Assembly (NCBI RefSeq): GCF_001044425.1
Contig: NZ_LFML01000068.1
Coordinates: 1 to 53,426 of the forward strand
DNA length: 53,426 nt
Reading direction: 5' to 3'
Origin: Streptomyces roseus
GTDB taxonomy: Bacteria > Actinomycetota > Actinomycetes > Streptomycetales > Streptomycetaceae
Program-made: the position numbers and the translations under genes
The notes under the pieces: generated by a model
What the model saw: only the letters and a program-made list of their open reading frames with translations
Database searches by the model: none
What the model was told of the DNA's origin: nothing
Part shown: one piece after another, positions 31,996 through 40,022 of the stretch
Position numbering within the stretch: the first letter of the stretch is position 1
Layout of the letters: each line of letters opens with the position of its first letter

Positions 31996-32661
31996 GTGCG
32001 GGAGCAGGAAGGGGGCGGCGGGAGCGGCGGCCGGGAGGGCCGTCGCGGGGGCGGTCGCGCACGCCGGCGTGACGGCGGCCGGGAGGGGCTTCGTGAAGAG
32101 GACCCCGAAGGCCGTCGTGGCGGTGGGCGGGAAGACCGCCAGGAACTGCCGCCCCAGAGTCCCGAGGAGCAGGCACGGGCGATCTGCCTGCGCCTGCTCA
32201 CCGGGATGCCGCGCACCCGGCGGCAGCTCGCGGACGCCCTGGAGAAGCGGGGCATCCCCGAGGAGGTGTCGCAGGAGGTCCTCTCCCGGTACGAAGAGGT
32301 CGGCCTGATCGACGACGCCGCGTTCGCCGGGGCCTGGGTCGAGTCCCGGCACCGCGGCCGCGGCCTCGCCCGCCGGGCGCTCGCGCAGGAGCTCCGTACC
32401 AAGGGGGTGCACGCCACCCTCGTCCAGGAGGCCCTGGAACAGCTGGACCCCGACCAGGAGGAGCAGACCGCCCGGGAGCTCGTGGAGCGCAAGCTCCGCA
32501 CCACCCGGGGCCTGGAGCGGGACAAGCGGCTCCGGCGCCTCGCCGGGATGCTCGCCCGCAAGGGGTACCCCGAGGGCATGGCCCTGCGGGTGGTCCGGCG
32601 CGCGCTGGAGCAGGAAGGCGTGGACGAGGACGAAGACGGCCCGGGGTATGCGGGGTTCTGA
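31996..32661 (+). CDS. recX: RecA regulator RecX
   Basis: 221 residues. The first ~55 residues are an Arg/Gly/Glu-rich tail; the RecX fold follows with LTGMPRTRRQLADALEKRGIP, YEEVGLIDDAAFAGAWVESR and RRLAGMLARKGY as the three three-helix repeats. RecX binds RecA filaments and caps their growth. GTG 31996 starts 3 nt after the recA stop, so it is co-transcribed. The stop codon lies inside the first copy of a 16-bp tandem repeat. Confidence 0.93.
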   Translation: MREQEGGGGSGGREGRRGGGRARRRDGGREGLREEDPEGRRGGGREDRQELPPQSPEEQARAICLRLLTGMPRTRRQLADALEKRGIPEEVSQEVLSRYEEVGLIDDAAFAGAWVESRHRGRGLARRALAQELRTKGVHATLVQEALEQLDPDQEEQTARELVERKLRTTRGLERDKRLRRLAGMLARKGYPEGMALRVVRRALEQEGVDEDEDGPGYAGF

Positions 32662-32700
32662 GGCACGCGGGTTCTGAGGCAGGCGGGTTCTGAGGCCGGC
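32655..32700. repeat. 16-bp tandem repeat, three copies, spanning the recX stop
   Basis: GTTCTGAGGC recurs at 32655, 32671 and 32687 with a 16-bp period; units differ only at one or two bases. The TGA of recX is in unit one. No coding role is seen for the following copies. Confidence 0.85.
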
Positions 32701-32796
32701 CCCGGGCCGCGGGGCCGCCGGCAGGGCCCGGGGGGTGGGGATAGCCCCCGGGCCGAGACGCCGGGGTCCTTCACTGCCAACCAGTGGGCCCGGCGG

Positions 32797-32802
32797 CAGA
32801 GT
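32797..32802 (+). promoter_or_regulatory. Putative -10 (CAGAGT) for leaderless permease mRNA
   Basis: CAGAGT lies 7 nt before ATG 32810, which favours the first of two tandem ATG codons as the start. Confidence 0.4.
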
Positions 32803-32809
32803 TGGCCGC

Positions 32810-35380
32810 ATGATGCTGCGTTACGCCCTCCAGACCGTCAGGGACCGCAAGGCCGGCTTCCTCGGCGCCTTCGTCGCACTGCTGTGTGCGGCCACCCTCG
32901 TCACCGCCTGCGGCACGCTCCTGGAAACCGGACTCCGCGGAAAGATCGCCACCGAGCGCTACGCGGCCACGCCGGTCGTCGTCTCCGCCGACCAGAACGT
33001 CCACCGGACCACGGTCACGGAGAAGAAGGGCAAGACCAAGACGAAGCACAAGGCCAAGCCCGTGACCGAACGGGCCTGGCTGCCCGCCGCCACCGTGGAC
33101 ACCGTCCGGTCCGTGCCGGGCGTCGAGCGGGTGGTGCCGGAGCTCAGCTTCCAGGCCGTCCCGCTCGTCAAGACCCCGGCCGCCGCGAAGCCCTCGTACG
33201 GGCACGCCTGGGCCTCCGCCGCGCTCATCCCCTTCACGCTCGCCGAGGGCCGCGCGCCCCAGAACGGCGGCGAGGTCGTCGTCGACCGCGAACTGGCCGC
33301 CCGCGCGGGGCTGAGGACCGGCGTCCCCCTGACCGTGCAGGCCACCGGCGAGCCCAGGACGTACACGGTGAGCGGGATCGCGCAGAGCGCCCGCGGCGAC
33401 CTCGCCCGGCAGAGCGCGCTGTTCTTCGCCGACTCCGAGGCGCGGCGGCTGGCCGCCCGCGACGGACAGGTCACCGCCATCGGGGTCCTGCCGGCTCCCG
33501 GGATTGACCCGGGTGAACTGGCCGGGCGGCTCCGGCAGGCGCTCCAGGGCGCGGGCAGCGGCCAGGCCGACGGCGGGGGCAGCGGCGCGCAGGTCGCCGT
33601 GGGCGACGCCCGCGGGCCCGTGGAGTTCCTCGACGCGGCCGGCGCGCGCATCAAGCTCGTCTCCATGGGCGGGGCCATGGGCGGCACCTCGCTCCTCGTC
33701 GCGATCCTCGTGGTCGTCGGCACCTTCGCCCTCTCCGTCCAGCAGCGCTACCGCGAGCTCGCCCTGCTGCGGGCCATCGCCGCCACGCCGAAGCAGCTGC
33801 GCCGCATGATCGGCCGCGAGGCCCTGCTCGTGGGGCTGGCCGCCGGTGTCGCGGGGGCCCTCGCCGGACTCCCGCTCGCCGCCTGGCTCCACGGCCGGTT
33901 CGTCGCGAGCGGTGTCGTCCCCGCCAACCTGGAGCGCACCGCCGGTGTCTTCCCGATGTTCGCCGCCGTGGGAGCGAGCCTGCTCGGAGCCTGGGCCGCG
34001 GCCCGGATCACCGGGCGGCGGATCGCCCGGATCCGCCCGGCCGAGGCGCTCGCGGAAGCCGCCGTGGAGCGGGGGCGCCCCGCGTGGATCCGGGTCGCGG
34101 TCGGGGTGCTGCTGCTGGCCGGCGGGGCGGTGCTGGTCGCCGTACTCAGCGCGCTGCGCACCGAGCCCGCGTCGACCCCCGTGACCTTCCTCGCGGTCGT
34201 CGTCCTCGCCGCCGCGGTCTCGCTGCTCGGCCCGCTGCTGGTCCGGGGCGCGGCCGCGGTGCTCGCCGGGCCGCTGGGGCCGGCCGGCCCGGGCGGGTAC
34301 CTGGCCACCGCGAACCTGCGCGGCAACGCCACCCGCATGGCGTCCGCCGTCACCCCGATCGCGCTGTTGATCGGTATGACCTGCACCGTTCTGTTCATCA
34401 CGCCGACGCTCGGCGACGCCGCCCGAACCCAGGCCCGCGACGGGGTCCGGGCCGGCTGGATGCTGGCCGCGCAGGGCCCGGGGGTCACCGGCGGCGCCGC
34501 GGAGCGGATCCGACGGACCCCCGGGGTCACGGCGGCCACCGAGATCGTGCACACCTCCGTACGGGTGGGGCTGACGAAGTACGGCGCGCAGGGGGTCACC
34601 CCGACCGGGCTGACGCGGACCTGGAACCCCGGCGTGACGGCCGGGAGCCTGGACGGTTTCGGCGAGAAGAGCGTGGCGGTGAGCGAACTGGCCGCCGATC
34701 AGCTGGGGCTGAAGCCGGGAAGCCCGCTGGAGCTCGCGCTGGGGGACGGGACGCCCGTCACCGTGACCGTCTCGGCCGTGTACGCGCGGGGGCTGGGCTT
34801 CGGCGACCTGACGCTCGCGCACGATCTCGTCGCCGCACACGTGGACAACCCCCTCGCGGACAGTGTGCTGGTGGCGGCGGAGCCGGGTACGGGGCGGGAG
34901 CAGCTGGCCGCGGCGGTCGCCGGGTTCCCGGGGGTCGGGGTGGTGTCGGCACGGGACGCGGACGCGGTGCGGGCGGAGGGGCAGCCGGCGGGCGCCGAGA
35001 TCAATCTGCTGGCGATGGGACTGGTCCTGGCGTTCACCGCGATCGCGGTGGTCAACACCCTCGCCATGTCGACGTCGGAGCGGCTGAGGGAGTTCGCGAT
35101 GCTGAGGCTGGCGGGGGCGAAGCGGCGGCAGGTGCTGCGGATGCTGCGGATGGAGGCGGTGGCCGTGGTGCTGATCGGGACGGCGCTCGGGTCGGGGATC
35201 GCGCTGGCCGTGCTGACCGCGTTCAGCGTGGGGATGACCGGGGCGGCCGCGCCGGCGTTGCTGCCGGTGGTGTACGTGGGGGTGGTGGGCGTGGCGGGGC
35301 TGCTGGCGCTCGCTGCGACCGCCCTGCCGGGTCGGGTCGCGCTGCGCGTGCCGCCGGTCGAGGTGGCCACCTCGCGATAG
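32810..35380 (+). CDS. FtsX/MacB-type ABC transporter permease (orphan)
   Basis: 856 residues with a membrane anchor near residues 18-40, a large extracytoplasmic domain (~50-280), three membrane helices (~290-420), a second group (~440-530), another extracytoplasmic domain (~560-720) and a final three-helix FtsX domain (~730-850). The duplicated FtsX layout is that of single-chain permeases of lipoprotein or peptide export systems. Such permeases need a cytoplasmic ATPase, normally encoded next door; none is present here. The stretch KKGKTKTKHKAK (~residue 69-80) is an unusual Lys patch in the first external domain. Confidence 0.88.
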   Translation: MMLRYALQTVRDRKAGFLGAFVALLCAATLVTACGTLLETGLRGKIATERYAATPVVVSADQNVHRTTVTEKKGKTKTKHKAKPVTERAWLPAATVDTVRSVPGVERVVPELSFQAVPLVKTPAAAKPSYGHAWASAALIPFTLAEGRAPQNGGEVVVDRELAARAGLRTGVPLTVQATGEPRTYTVSGIAQSARGDLARQSALFFADSEARRLAARDGQVTAIGVLPAPGIDPGELAGRLRQALQGAGSGQADGGGSGAQVAVGDARGPVEFLDAAGARIKLVSMGGAMGGTSLLVAILVVVGTFALSVQQRYRELALLRAIAATPKQLRRMIGREALLVGLAAGVAGALAGLPLAAWLHGRFVASGVVPANLERTAGVFPMFAAVGASLLGAWAAARITGRRIARIRPAEALAEAAVERGRPAWIRVAVGVLLLAGGAVLVAVLSALRTEPASTPVTFLAVVVLAAAVSLLGPLLVRGAAAVLAGPLGPAGPGGYLATANLRGNATRMASAVTPIALLIGMTCTVLFITPTLGDAARTQARDGVRAGWMLAAQGPGVTGGAAERIRRTPGVTAATEIVHTSVRVGLTKYGAQGVTPTGLTRTWNPGVTAGSLDGFGEKSVAVSELAADQLGLKPGSPLELALGDGTPVTVTVSAVYARGLGFGDLTLAHDLVAAHVDNPLADSVLVAAEPGTGREQLAAAVAGFPGVGVVSARDADAVRAEGQPAGAEINLLAMGLVLAFTAIAVVNTLAMSTSERLREFAMLRLAGAKRRQVLRMLRMEAVAVVLIGTALGSGIALAVLTAFSVGMTGAAAPALLPVVYVGVVGVAGLLALAATALPGRVALRVPPVEVATSR

Positions 35381-35398
35381 CGGCCCACCGCCGCCCGT

Positions 35399-35436
35399 GG
35401 CCCGGGGCACCCCCGCCGAAGCGGGTGCCCCGGGCC
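35399..35436. terminator. Bidirectional terminator between convergent genes
   Basis: A perfect 14-bp stem GGCCCGGGGCACCC (35399-35412) / GGGTGCCCCGGGCC (35423-35436) lies between the permease stop (35380) and the rhodanese stop (35444). Confidence 0.8.
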
Positions 35437-35443
35437 CGGATGG

Positions 35444-35839
35444 CTACGAGGCGGGGGCGACGGGGAGCCCGGCGGACTTCCAGGACTGGAAGCCGCCCGT
35501 CAGGTCCGTGGCGCGGTGCAGGCCCAGGGCGTGGAGGGAGGCCGCCGCCAGGGAGGAGGCGTAACCCTCGTTGCAGATCACCACCACCCGCAGGTCGTGC
35601 GAGGTGGCTTCGGCGGCGCGGTGGGAGCCCTGCGGGTCCAGGCGCCACTCCAGTTCGTTGCGCTCCACCACCAGCGCCCCCGGGATCAGGCCGTCCCGCT
35701 CGCGCAGCGCCTGGTAGCGGATGTCCACCAGCAGTGCGTCCCCGGCCAGGAACGCTTCGTACGCCTGCGCCGGGCCGATCCGCGTGTACGTCGACCGGAC
35801 CCGCTCCAGCAGGGCGTCGATGCCGACCGGGGCGCTCAC
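35444..35839 (-). CDS. Rhodanese-like domain protein
   Basis: 131 residues, a single rhodanese domain. The active-site loop is CNEGYAS with Cys89; LLVDIRYQALRERDGLIPGAL and GGFQSWKSAGLPV are conserved flanks. Rhodaneses carry sulfane sulfur on the Cys. GTG 35839 overlaps the stop of the upstream cysteine dioxygenase gene (GTGA, 35836-35839), so the two are translationally coupled and probably handle cysteine-derived sulfur together. Confidence 0.93.
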   Translation of the reverse strand: MSAPVGIDALLERVRSTYTRIGPAQAYEAFLAGDALLVDIRYQALRERDGLIPGALVVERNELEWRLDPQGSHRAAEATSHDLRVVVICNEGYASSLAAASLHALGLHRATDLTGGFQSWKSAGLPVAPAS

Positions 35840-36405
35840 TGCCAGTCCGCCGGACGCTCGACCTGCTCCAGCGTGAGCACCTGACCGGTGCGGCTGAAGC
35901 GGCGGATCAGGGGCAGCGGCGGGTAGTACGCGTGCACCGAGACCGCGTGCTCCGTCGGGGAGTCGTTGAGCACCTCGTGGACGTGGTGCTCGCCGAACGC
36001 CCGGCCCGTCCCCGGTCCCAGGCTGCGGCTGCGGTCGAGGTCCGGGGCGAGTTCCAGGCTCCGCCAGCCTTCCGAGGGGAGCCGGACCGCCAGCGAGTGC
36101 TCCGTCAGCCGGCCCCGGGCGGTGGCGAACGCGCCCTGCGACTCGGCGTGGTCGTGCCAGCCGGTGCCGGTGCCCGGCGGCCAGCCGATCACCCAGGCCT
36201 CGCTGCCGCCCGGTCCGTCGAGGCGGATCCAGGTGCGGCCCTCGGGGTCGAGGGGGAGGGAGTCGACGACCGCCGGATCGGCGGCGGTGCGCAGGGCGAA
36301 GGCGAGGAGTTCCGCCGCCGTCACCGAGGGCGCGGCGGCGCGTACGGGGGCGTGCGGAGGTGCGAGGGGCGCGGCGGATGCACTGGGGGCAAGGGGCGCA
36401 GACAT
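35836..36405 (-). CDS. Cysteine dioxygenase (cupin, CDO type I)
   Basis: 189 residues. The iron-binding cupin motifs are visible: GWHDHAESQGAF gives two His ligands and GEHHVHEVLN the third. The conserved Tyr is in VSVHAYYPP. As in other bacterial CDOs the position of the mammalian cross-linked Cys is Gly (ESQG). The enzyme oxidises cysteine to cysteine sulfinate; a 3-mercaptopropionate dioxygenase cannot be excluded. The first ~30 residues are Ala/Pro-rich. A Cys-rich leader peptide lies 61 nt upstream. Confidence 0.9.
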   Translation of the reverse strand: MSAPLAPSASAAPLAPPHAPVRAAAPSVTAAELLAFALRTAADPAVVDSLPLDPEGRTWIRLDGPGGSEAWVIGWPPGTGTGWHDHAESQGAFATARGRLTEHSLAVRLPSEGWRSLELAPDLDRSRSLGPGTGRAFGEHHVHEVLNDSPTEHAVSVHAYYPPLPLIRRFSRTGQVLTLEQVERPADWQ

Positions 36406-36438
36406 GGGGGCGTGACCGTCCTGGGGGTTCGCGAAAGT

Positions 36439-36466
36439 GCGCGCGGAGCGCGCGAGGGAAGGCGAA
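36439..36466 (-). promoter_or_regulatory. Hairpin between the Cys leader peptide and cysteine dioxygenase (attenuator candidate)
   Basis: GCGCGC-GGA-GCGCGC (36439-36444/36448-36453) forms a stem right after the leader stop. Flanking TTCGC (36462-36466 on the minus strand) can extend it by pairing with GCGAA at 36430-36434. The location lets a ribosome stalled on the leader's Cys codons change folding. Confidence 0.5.
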
Positions 36467-36553
36467 TCAGCAGGAAGGACGACATACGCAGCCCGCGTAG
36501 CGGAGCAGGTCCATATGGACCCTCCGCCACAGGCGTACGTCATTGCCGGTCAT
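36467..36553 (-). CDS. Cysteine-rich leader peptide upstream of cysteine dioxygenase
   Basis: A 28-codon ORF whose last 15 residues are MDLLRYAGCVCRPSC, with Cys at three of its final seven codons. It starts at ATG 36553, exactly where a transcript from the promoter at 36561-36590 would begin. An inner ATG at 36514 has its own GGAGGG, so the 15-residue form may be the main product. Short Cys-ended leader peptides are known in actinobacteria in front of sulfur genes, where ribosome stalling reports cysteinyl-tRNA supply. Position before cysteine dioxygenase and the hairpin after its stop support that role here. Confidence 0.75.
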   Translation of the reverse strand: MTGNDVRLWRRVHMDLLRYAGCVCRPSC

Positions 36554-36560
36554 GTCCGCG

Positions 36561-36590
36561 AGTGAAGCACGTGCACCGGAGACCGGTCAA
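36561..36590 (-). promoter_or_regulatory. Promoter of the cysteine dioxygenase-rhodanese operon
   Basis: On the minus strand: TTGACC (36585-36590), 18-nt spacer, TTCACT (36561-36566), then 7 nt to ATG 36553. The -35 overlaps the 3' end of the upstream monooxygenase gene. Confidence 0.5.
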
Positions 36591-38194
36591 TCGATCACGG
36601 CCGGATGTGTCGGGGTCGTAGGCGTCGTGGACGGCGGATCGAGCTCCGCGCGAGCGCTTTCGGGCGCCCCGCAGCGAAGCGCGTCCGCCGCCTCGTACAG
36701 CTCGGCCGGCCGTACGCCCGCGAAGGTCGCCGCCAGATGTCCGTCCGGCCTGATCAGCAGGACCGTGTGCGCGGGCGCCCCCGGGTAGCCGTCCGCGACC
36801 AGCAGTTCGGTGCGGACCGGCAGCGCGCTCACCGCCGCCGCGAGCCGCGGCATCAGCCCGGCGCCCAGCCAGTGCCGCCGGTCCCAGACCCCGGTGCCCG
36901 GGGCGACCAGGACCACCAGCGGCCGGCCCCGCCCCAGCAGGTCGCGCAGCGGCACCGTCGATCCGTCGGGCGCGGTGACGGGAACGTTGGCGACCTGGCC
37001 GCCCGGCTCCGTGTCGGTGGGCACCTCGCGTACGGCGACCGGCGGGGCGTACGTCGGCGCCGCACCCAGCGGTCCCCGGCCCAAGTGGCCGTCGGTCAGC
37101 AGCAGTTCACCGGAGCGGGTGGCACCGGGCAGGTACGTCCGCAGCCCGCCGCCCCCGCGCAGTACGGGCATCGCCTGGTCGGCGGCGCGCAGCCGGGCCG
37201 CGACCGCCGTGCGGCGCTCGTCCTCGTAGCTGTCGAGGAGGGCCTCGGAACCGCCCTGGTGCCAGGCAAGGGACAACTTCCAGGCGAGGTTCTCGGCGTC
37301 CCGCAGCCCCTCGTCGACCCCCTGCGTGCCGAGCGCGCCCAGCAGGTGGGCGGCGTCCCCGGCGAGGAAGGCGCGCCGCTCGCGCCAGCGCCGGGCCAGC
37401 CGGTGGTGCAGGGTGTGCACCCCGGTGTCGAGGAGTTCGTACGGAGGTGTCGTGCCCCCGCACCACGCGGCCAGCGTGTCCCGGATCAGGGTGACGAGCG
37501 CGTCGGGCGTGACCAGCTCCCCGCAGGCCGGGAGCAGCCAGTCCAGCCGCCACACCCCGTCGGGCAGCGGCCGGGCGGTGGTCTCCCGCGGGGGGTCGCG
37601 GTGCAGCAGGGCCTCGCCGGGCCAGGGGAGTTCGGTGCGCAGCGCGGCGACGGCGTGGCGTTCCACGGCGGTGCGGCCCGGGAAGCGGATGCCGAGCAGC
37701 TTGCGCACGGTGGAGCGGGCCCCGTCGCAGCCGACCAGGTAACTCCCGCGCCACCAGGTGGTCTCGGCGCCCCGGGTGTGGGCGGTGATCCCGCCGTCGT
37801 CCTGTTCGAGGGAGTCCAGTTTGCTGTCGGTGACCAGCTGGATCAGCGGATGCGTGCCCGCGGAGTCGCGCAGCCCGCGCGCGAGGGCGTGCTGCGGCAG
37901 GTGCAGGGGGGCCTGGCGGTCCTCGAAGGTGGTGCGCGGGGCGTCGTCGGCCCGGCCGCGGCGGCGCAGGGTGCGCCAGGCGGCGTACAGCGCCCCCTCG
38001 TCGCGCAGGGTCGTACAGCCGAGCCGGTGGACCATGGCCGAGGTGTCCTCGTGCAGGACGACCGTACGGGCGGGCCGGGGCAGGTCCTTGCCCGGCCCCT
38101 CGTCGAGCACGACGCTGGGCACGCCCGAGCCGGCCAGGGCCAGGGCCAGCGACAGTCCGACGGGTCCCGCGCCGACGACGATCACCGGGTCCAT
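36587..38194 (-). CDS. FAD-dependent aromatic-ring monooxygenase (PHBH/TfdB class)
   Basis: 535 residues. The FAD-binding Rossmann motif VGAGPVGLSLALALAG opens the protein (residues ~6-21). The DG motif VGCDGARSTVRKLLG lies near 170-185, and GDAAHLLGALGTQGVDEGLRDAENLAWKL near 285-315 (read in parts) is the flavin-ribityl region. The C-terminal thioredoxin-like domain (~400-530) is typical of phenol-hydroxylase-like enzymes. Similar enzymes hydroxylate polyketides or aromatic acids. ATG 38194 has GGGAG upstream. It is a single gene with no recognisable biosynthetic cluster around it. Confidence 0.88.
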   Translation of the reverse strand: MDPVIVVGAGPVGLSLALALAGSGVPSVVLDEGPGKDLPRPARTVVLHEDTSAMVHRLGCTTLRDEGALYAAWRTLRRRGRADDAPRTTFEDRQAPLHLPQHALARGLRDSAGTHPLIQLVTDSKLDSLEQDDGGITAHTRGAETTWWRGSYLVGCDGARSTVRKLLGIRFPGRTAVERHAVAALRTELPWPGEALLHRDPPRETTARPLPDGVWRLDWLLPACGELVTPDALVTLIRDTLAAWCGGTTPPYELLDTGVHTLHHRLARRWRERRAFLAGDAAHLLGALGTQGVDEGLRDAENLAWKLSLAWHQGGSEALLDSYEDERRTAVAARLRAADQAMPVLRGGGGLRTYLPGATRSGELLLTDGHLGRGPLGAAPTYAPPVAVREVPTDTEPGGQVANVPVTAPDGSTVPLRDLLGRGRPLVVLVAPGTGVWDRRHWLGAGLMPRLAAAVSALPVRTELLVADGYPGAPAHTVLLIRPDGHLAATFAGVRPAELYEAADALRCGAPESARAELDPPSTTPTTPTHPAVID

Positions 38195-38217
38195 GATGCG
38201 GCTCCCGATGTCCGGTA

Positions 38218-38227
38218 TGTGATCACA
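38218..38227. promoter_or_regulatory. TGTGATCACA palindrome upstream of the monooxygenase
   Basis: A perfect 10-bp palindrome lies 24 nt before ATG 38194, close to the ribosome binding site or promoter. A further repeat pair GTGACACC (38263-38270) / GGTGTCAC (38321-38328) lies upstream. These may be operator half-sites. Confidence 0.4.
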
Positions 38228-38287
38228 GAACGTATGCAACCCACTGGAGGTGCCTGCGTCAAGTGACACCCGGCCCCGCCAACGCCG

Positions 38288-38320
38288 TGTGGTGCGGCGG
38301 ATGAGTTCCGCCGCACCACA
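38288..38320 (-). terminator. Terminator of the gluABCD operon
   Basis: A perfect 14-bp stem TGTGGTGCGGCGGA (38288-38301) / TCCGCCGCACCACA (38307-38320) with a 5-nt loop lies 55 nt after the gluD stop. Confidence 0.8.
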
Positions 38321-38374
38321 GGTGTCACACAAGTGTACTGACCGGGCGTCAGCCACCCGAACCGGGGAGACCCG

Positions 38375-39268
38375 TCAGGGAGCCTGGCCCACGCCGGCGG
38401 CGCCGCCCGCGTCGACCTCGGCCACGTCCCCGGCGACGACCGCGCCGGAGCCCTTGTCCGACTTCCGCAGGCGCCGTTCGAGCCGGGAGGCGAAGGTGGT
38501 GAGCGCGAAGTTCACCGCGATGTAGATGAGGGCGATCACGACCATCGTCGCGATGGTGTTGCTGTAATTGGCGGAGATCTGCCGGTTCATCGACATCAGA
38601 TCGGCGAAGCCCAGGATGGCGCCTCCGAGCGCGGTGTCCTTGAGGATCACCACGAGCTGGCTCACCAGCGCGGGCAGCATCGCCGTGACGGCCTGCGGGA
38701 GCAGGACGTGGGTCATGGTCTGGCCCTTGCGCATGCCGATCGCCTTGGCCGCGTCGGTCTGGCCGCGGGGCAGCGAATGGATGCCCGCGCGGACGATCTC
38801 GGCGATGACCGAGGCGTTGTACAGGACCAGACCGGTCACCACCGCGTACAGCGGCCGCAGATCGGAGCTGACGGTGCCGAGCATGACGTACAGGGCCGAG
38901 CTGAAGACCATCAGCATCAGGACCGGGATGGCGCGGAAGAACTCGACGACCGTGCCGACCGGAACGCGTACCCACGCGTGGTCGGAGAGCCGGGCGATAC
39001 CGAGGAGCGCGCCCAGTGGCAGCGCGATCACCATGGCGATCAGGCCGGCCTTGAGTGTCTCGCCGAGGCCGGGCAGCAAGAACGTCGTCCAGATCTGGCT
39101 GTCAGTGAGGAACGGGCTCCACTTGTCGGCGTCGAGCTGGTTCTTCTCGGCCATGAGCGACAGGGCCCACCACAGCACCAGAGCGACGAGCGCGAGGAAG
39201 ACGCCCGTGTATATCCAGTTGCGGGCCTTGGCCTTGGGGCCGGGGGTGTCGTACAGAACGGAGCTCAT
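38375..39268 (-). CDS. gluD: Glutamate ABC transporter permease GluD
   Basis: 297 residues with about five membrane helices. The permease-ATPase contact loop (EAA motif) is IVRAGIHSLPRGQTDAAKAIGM (read in two parts). The C-terminal ~35 residues are a Gly/Ala/Val-rich tail. It is the last gene of gluABCD; its ATG overlaps the gluC stop (ATGA, 39265-39268), consistent with a heterodimeric GluC-GluD channel. Confidence 0.93.
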   Translation of the reverse strand: MSSVLYDTPGPKAKARNWIYTGVFLALVALVLWWALSLMAEKNQLDADKWSPFLTDSQIWTTFLLPGLGETLKAGLIAMVIALPLGALLGIARLSDHAWVRVPVGTVVEFFRAIPVLMLMVFSSALYVMLGTVSSDLRPLYAVVTGLVLYNASVIAEIVRAGIHSLPRGQTDAAKAIGMRKGQTMTHVLLPQAVTAMLPALVSQLVVILKDTALGGAILGFADLMSMNRQISANYSNTIATMVVIALIYIAVNFALTTFASRLERRLRKSDKGSGAVVAGDVAEVDAGGAAGVGQAP

Positions 39269-39939
39269 CGCTTCACCGCCACTCGCTTGGCCACCCAGCC
39301 CAGCAGCAGGCCGGTAGGCAGGGTCAGCAGGACGAAGCCGAAGGCGAAGCCCGCGAAGACCGCGAAGAGCGCGTCGGACTCGTTCTCCAGCATTTCCTTC
39401 ATCAGCAGGGCAGCCTCGGCCACGCCGATGGTCGCAGCCACCGTGGTGTTCTTGGTGAGGGCGATCAGCACGTTCGCGAGAGGTGCGATGACCGCCCGGA
39501 AGGCCTGGGGGAGCACGATCAGGGTGAGCACCTGGAAGAAGCTCAGCCCGAGGGCGCGAGCGGCCTCGGCCTGTCCCACGGGGACGGTGTTGATGCCCGA
39601 GCGCAGCGCCTCGCAGACGAACGTTCCGGTGTAGGCGATCAGTCCGAGGATCGCGAGGCGGAAGCCGATCTCCTTGGAGGTCCCGCCGGCCAGCGAGATG
39701 CCCAGGGTCTGGTCCAGCCCGAGTGAGCAGCCGAGGACGAGCAGCGTCAGCGGCGTGTTGCGCACGATATTGACGTACGAGGTGCCGAAGGCCCGCATCA
39801 GCGGAACCGGGCTGACTCGCATTCCGGCGAGCATCAGGCCCCATATGAGGGATCCGACCGCCGAGTAGAGGGTGAGCTGAACCGTCACCCAGAAGGCTCC
39901 GAGCACGTCGTACTGCCCGGAATCAAGAAAGTCGAACAC
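39265..39939 (-). CDS. gluC: Glutamate ABC transporter permease GluC
   Basis: 224 residues with a GTG start and about five membrane helices. It carries RNTPLTLLVL and the EAA motif EALRSGINTVPVGQAEAARALG (read in two parts), as in polar amino-acid permeases of the HisM/GlnP type. It follows gluB after an 83-nt gap that contains a large hairpin and is coupled to gluD. Confidence 0.93.
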   Translation of the reverse strand: MFDFLDSGQYDVLGAFWVTVQLTLYSAVGSLIWGLMLAGMRVSPVPLMRAFGTSYVNIVRNTPLTLLVLGCSLGLDQTLGISLAGGTSKEIGFRLAILGLIAYTGTFVCEALRSGINTVPVGQAEAARALGLSFFQVLTLIVLPQAFRAVIAPLANVLIALTKNTTVAATIGVAEAALLMKEMLENESDALFAVFAGFAFGFVLLTLPTGLLLGWVAKRVAVKR

Positions 39940-39966
39940 GTTGCCCTGCGCTCTCCCCAGAGATGG

Positions 39967-40018
39967 CCGGTGAGGTGTGCCGCCGCCCGCAGCAGGCGGG
40001 CAGCGGCACCCTCACCGG
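39967..40018 (-). promoter_or_regulatory. Intercistronic hairpin between gluB and gluC
   Basis: CCGGTGAGG...GCCGC..GCCCGC (39967-39990) pairs with 39995-40018 with a few mismatches around a 4-nt loop. Such hairpins after binding-protein genes commonly protect upstream mRNA or cause partial termination, giving more binding protein than permease. Confidence 0.6.
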
Positions 40019-40022
40019 AGAA

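Noticed and set aside
36568..36600. Short additional leader ORF upstream of the cysteine leader
   Set aside because: The region is the end of the monooxygenase gene and lacks start and ribosome-site signals.
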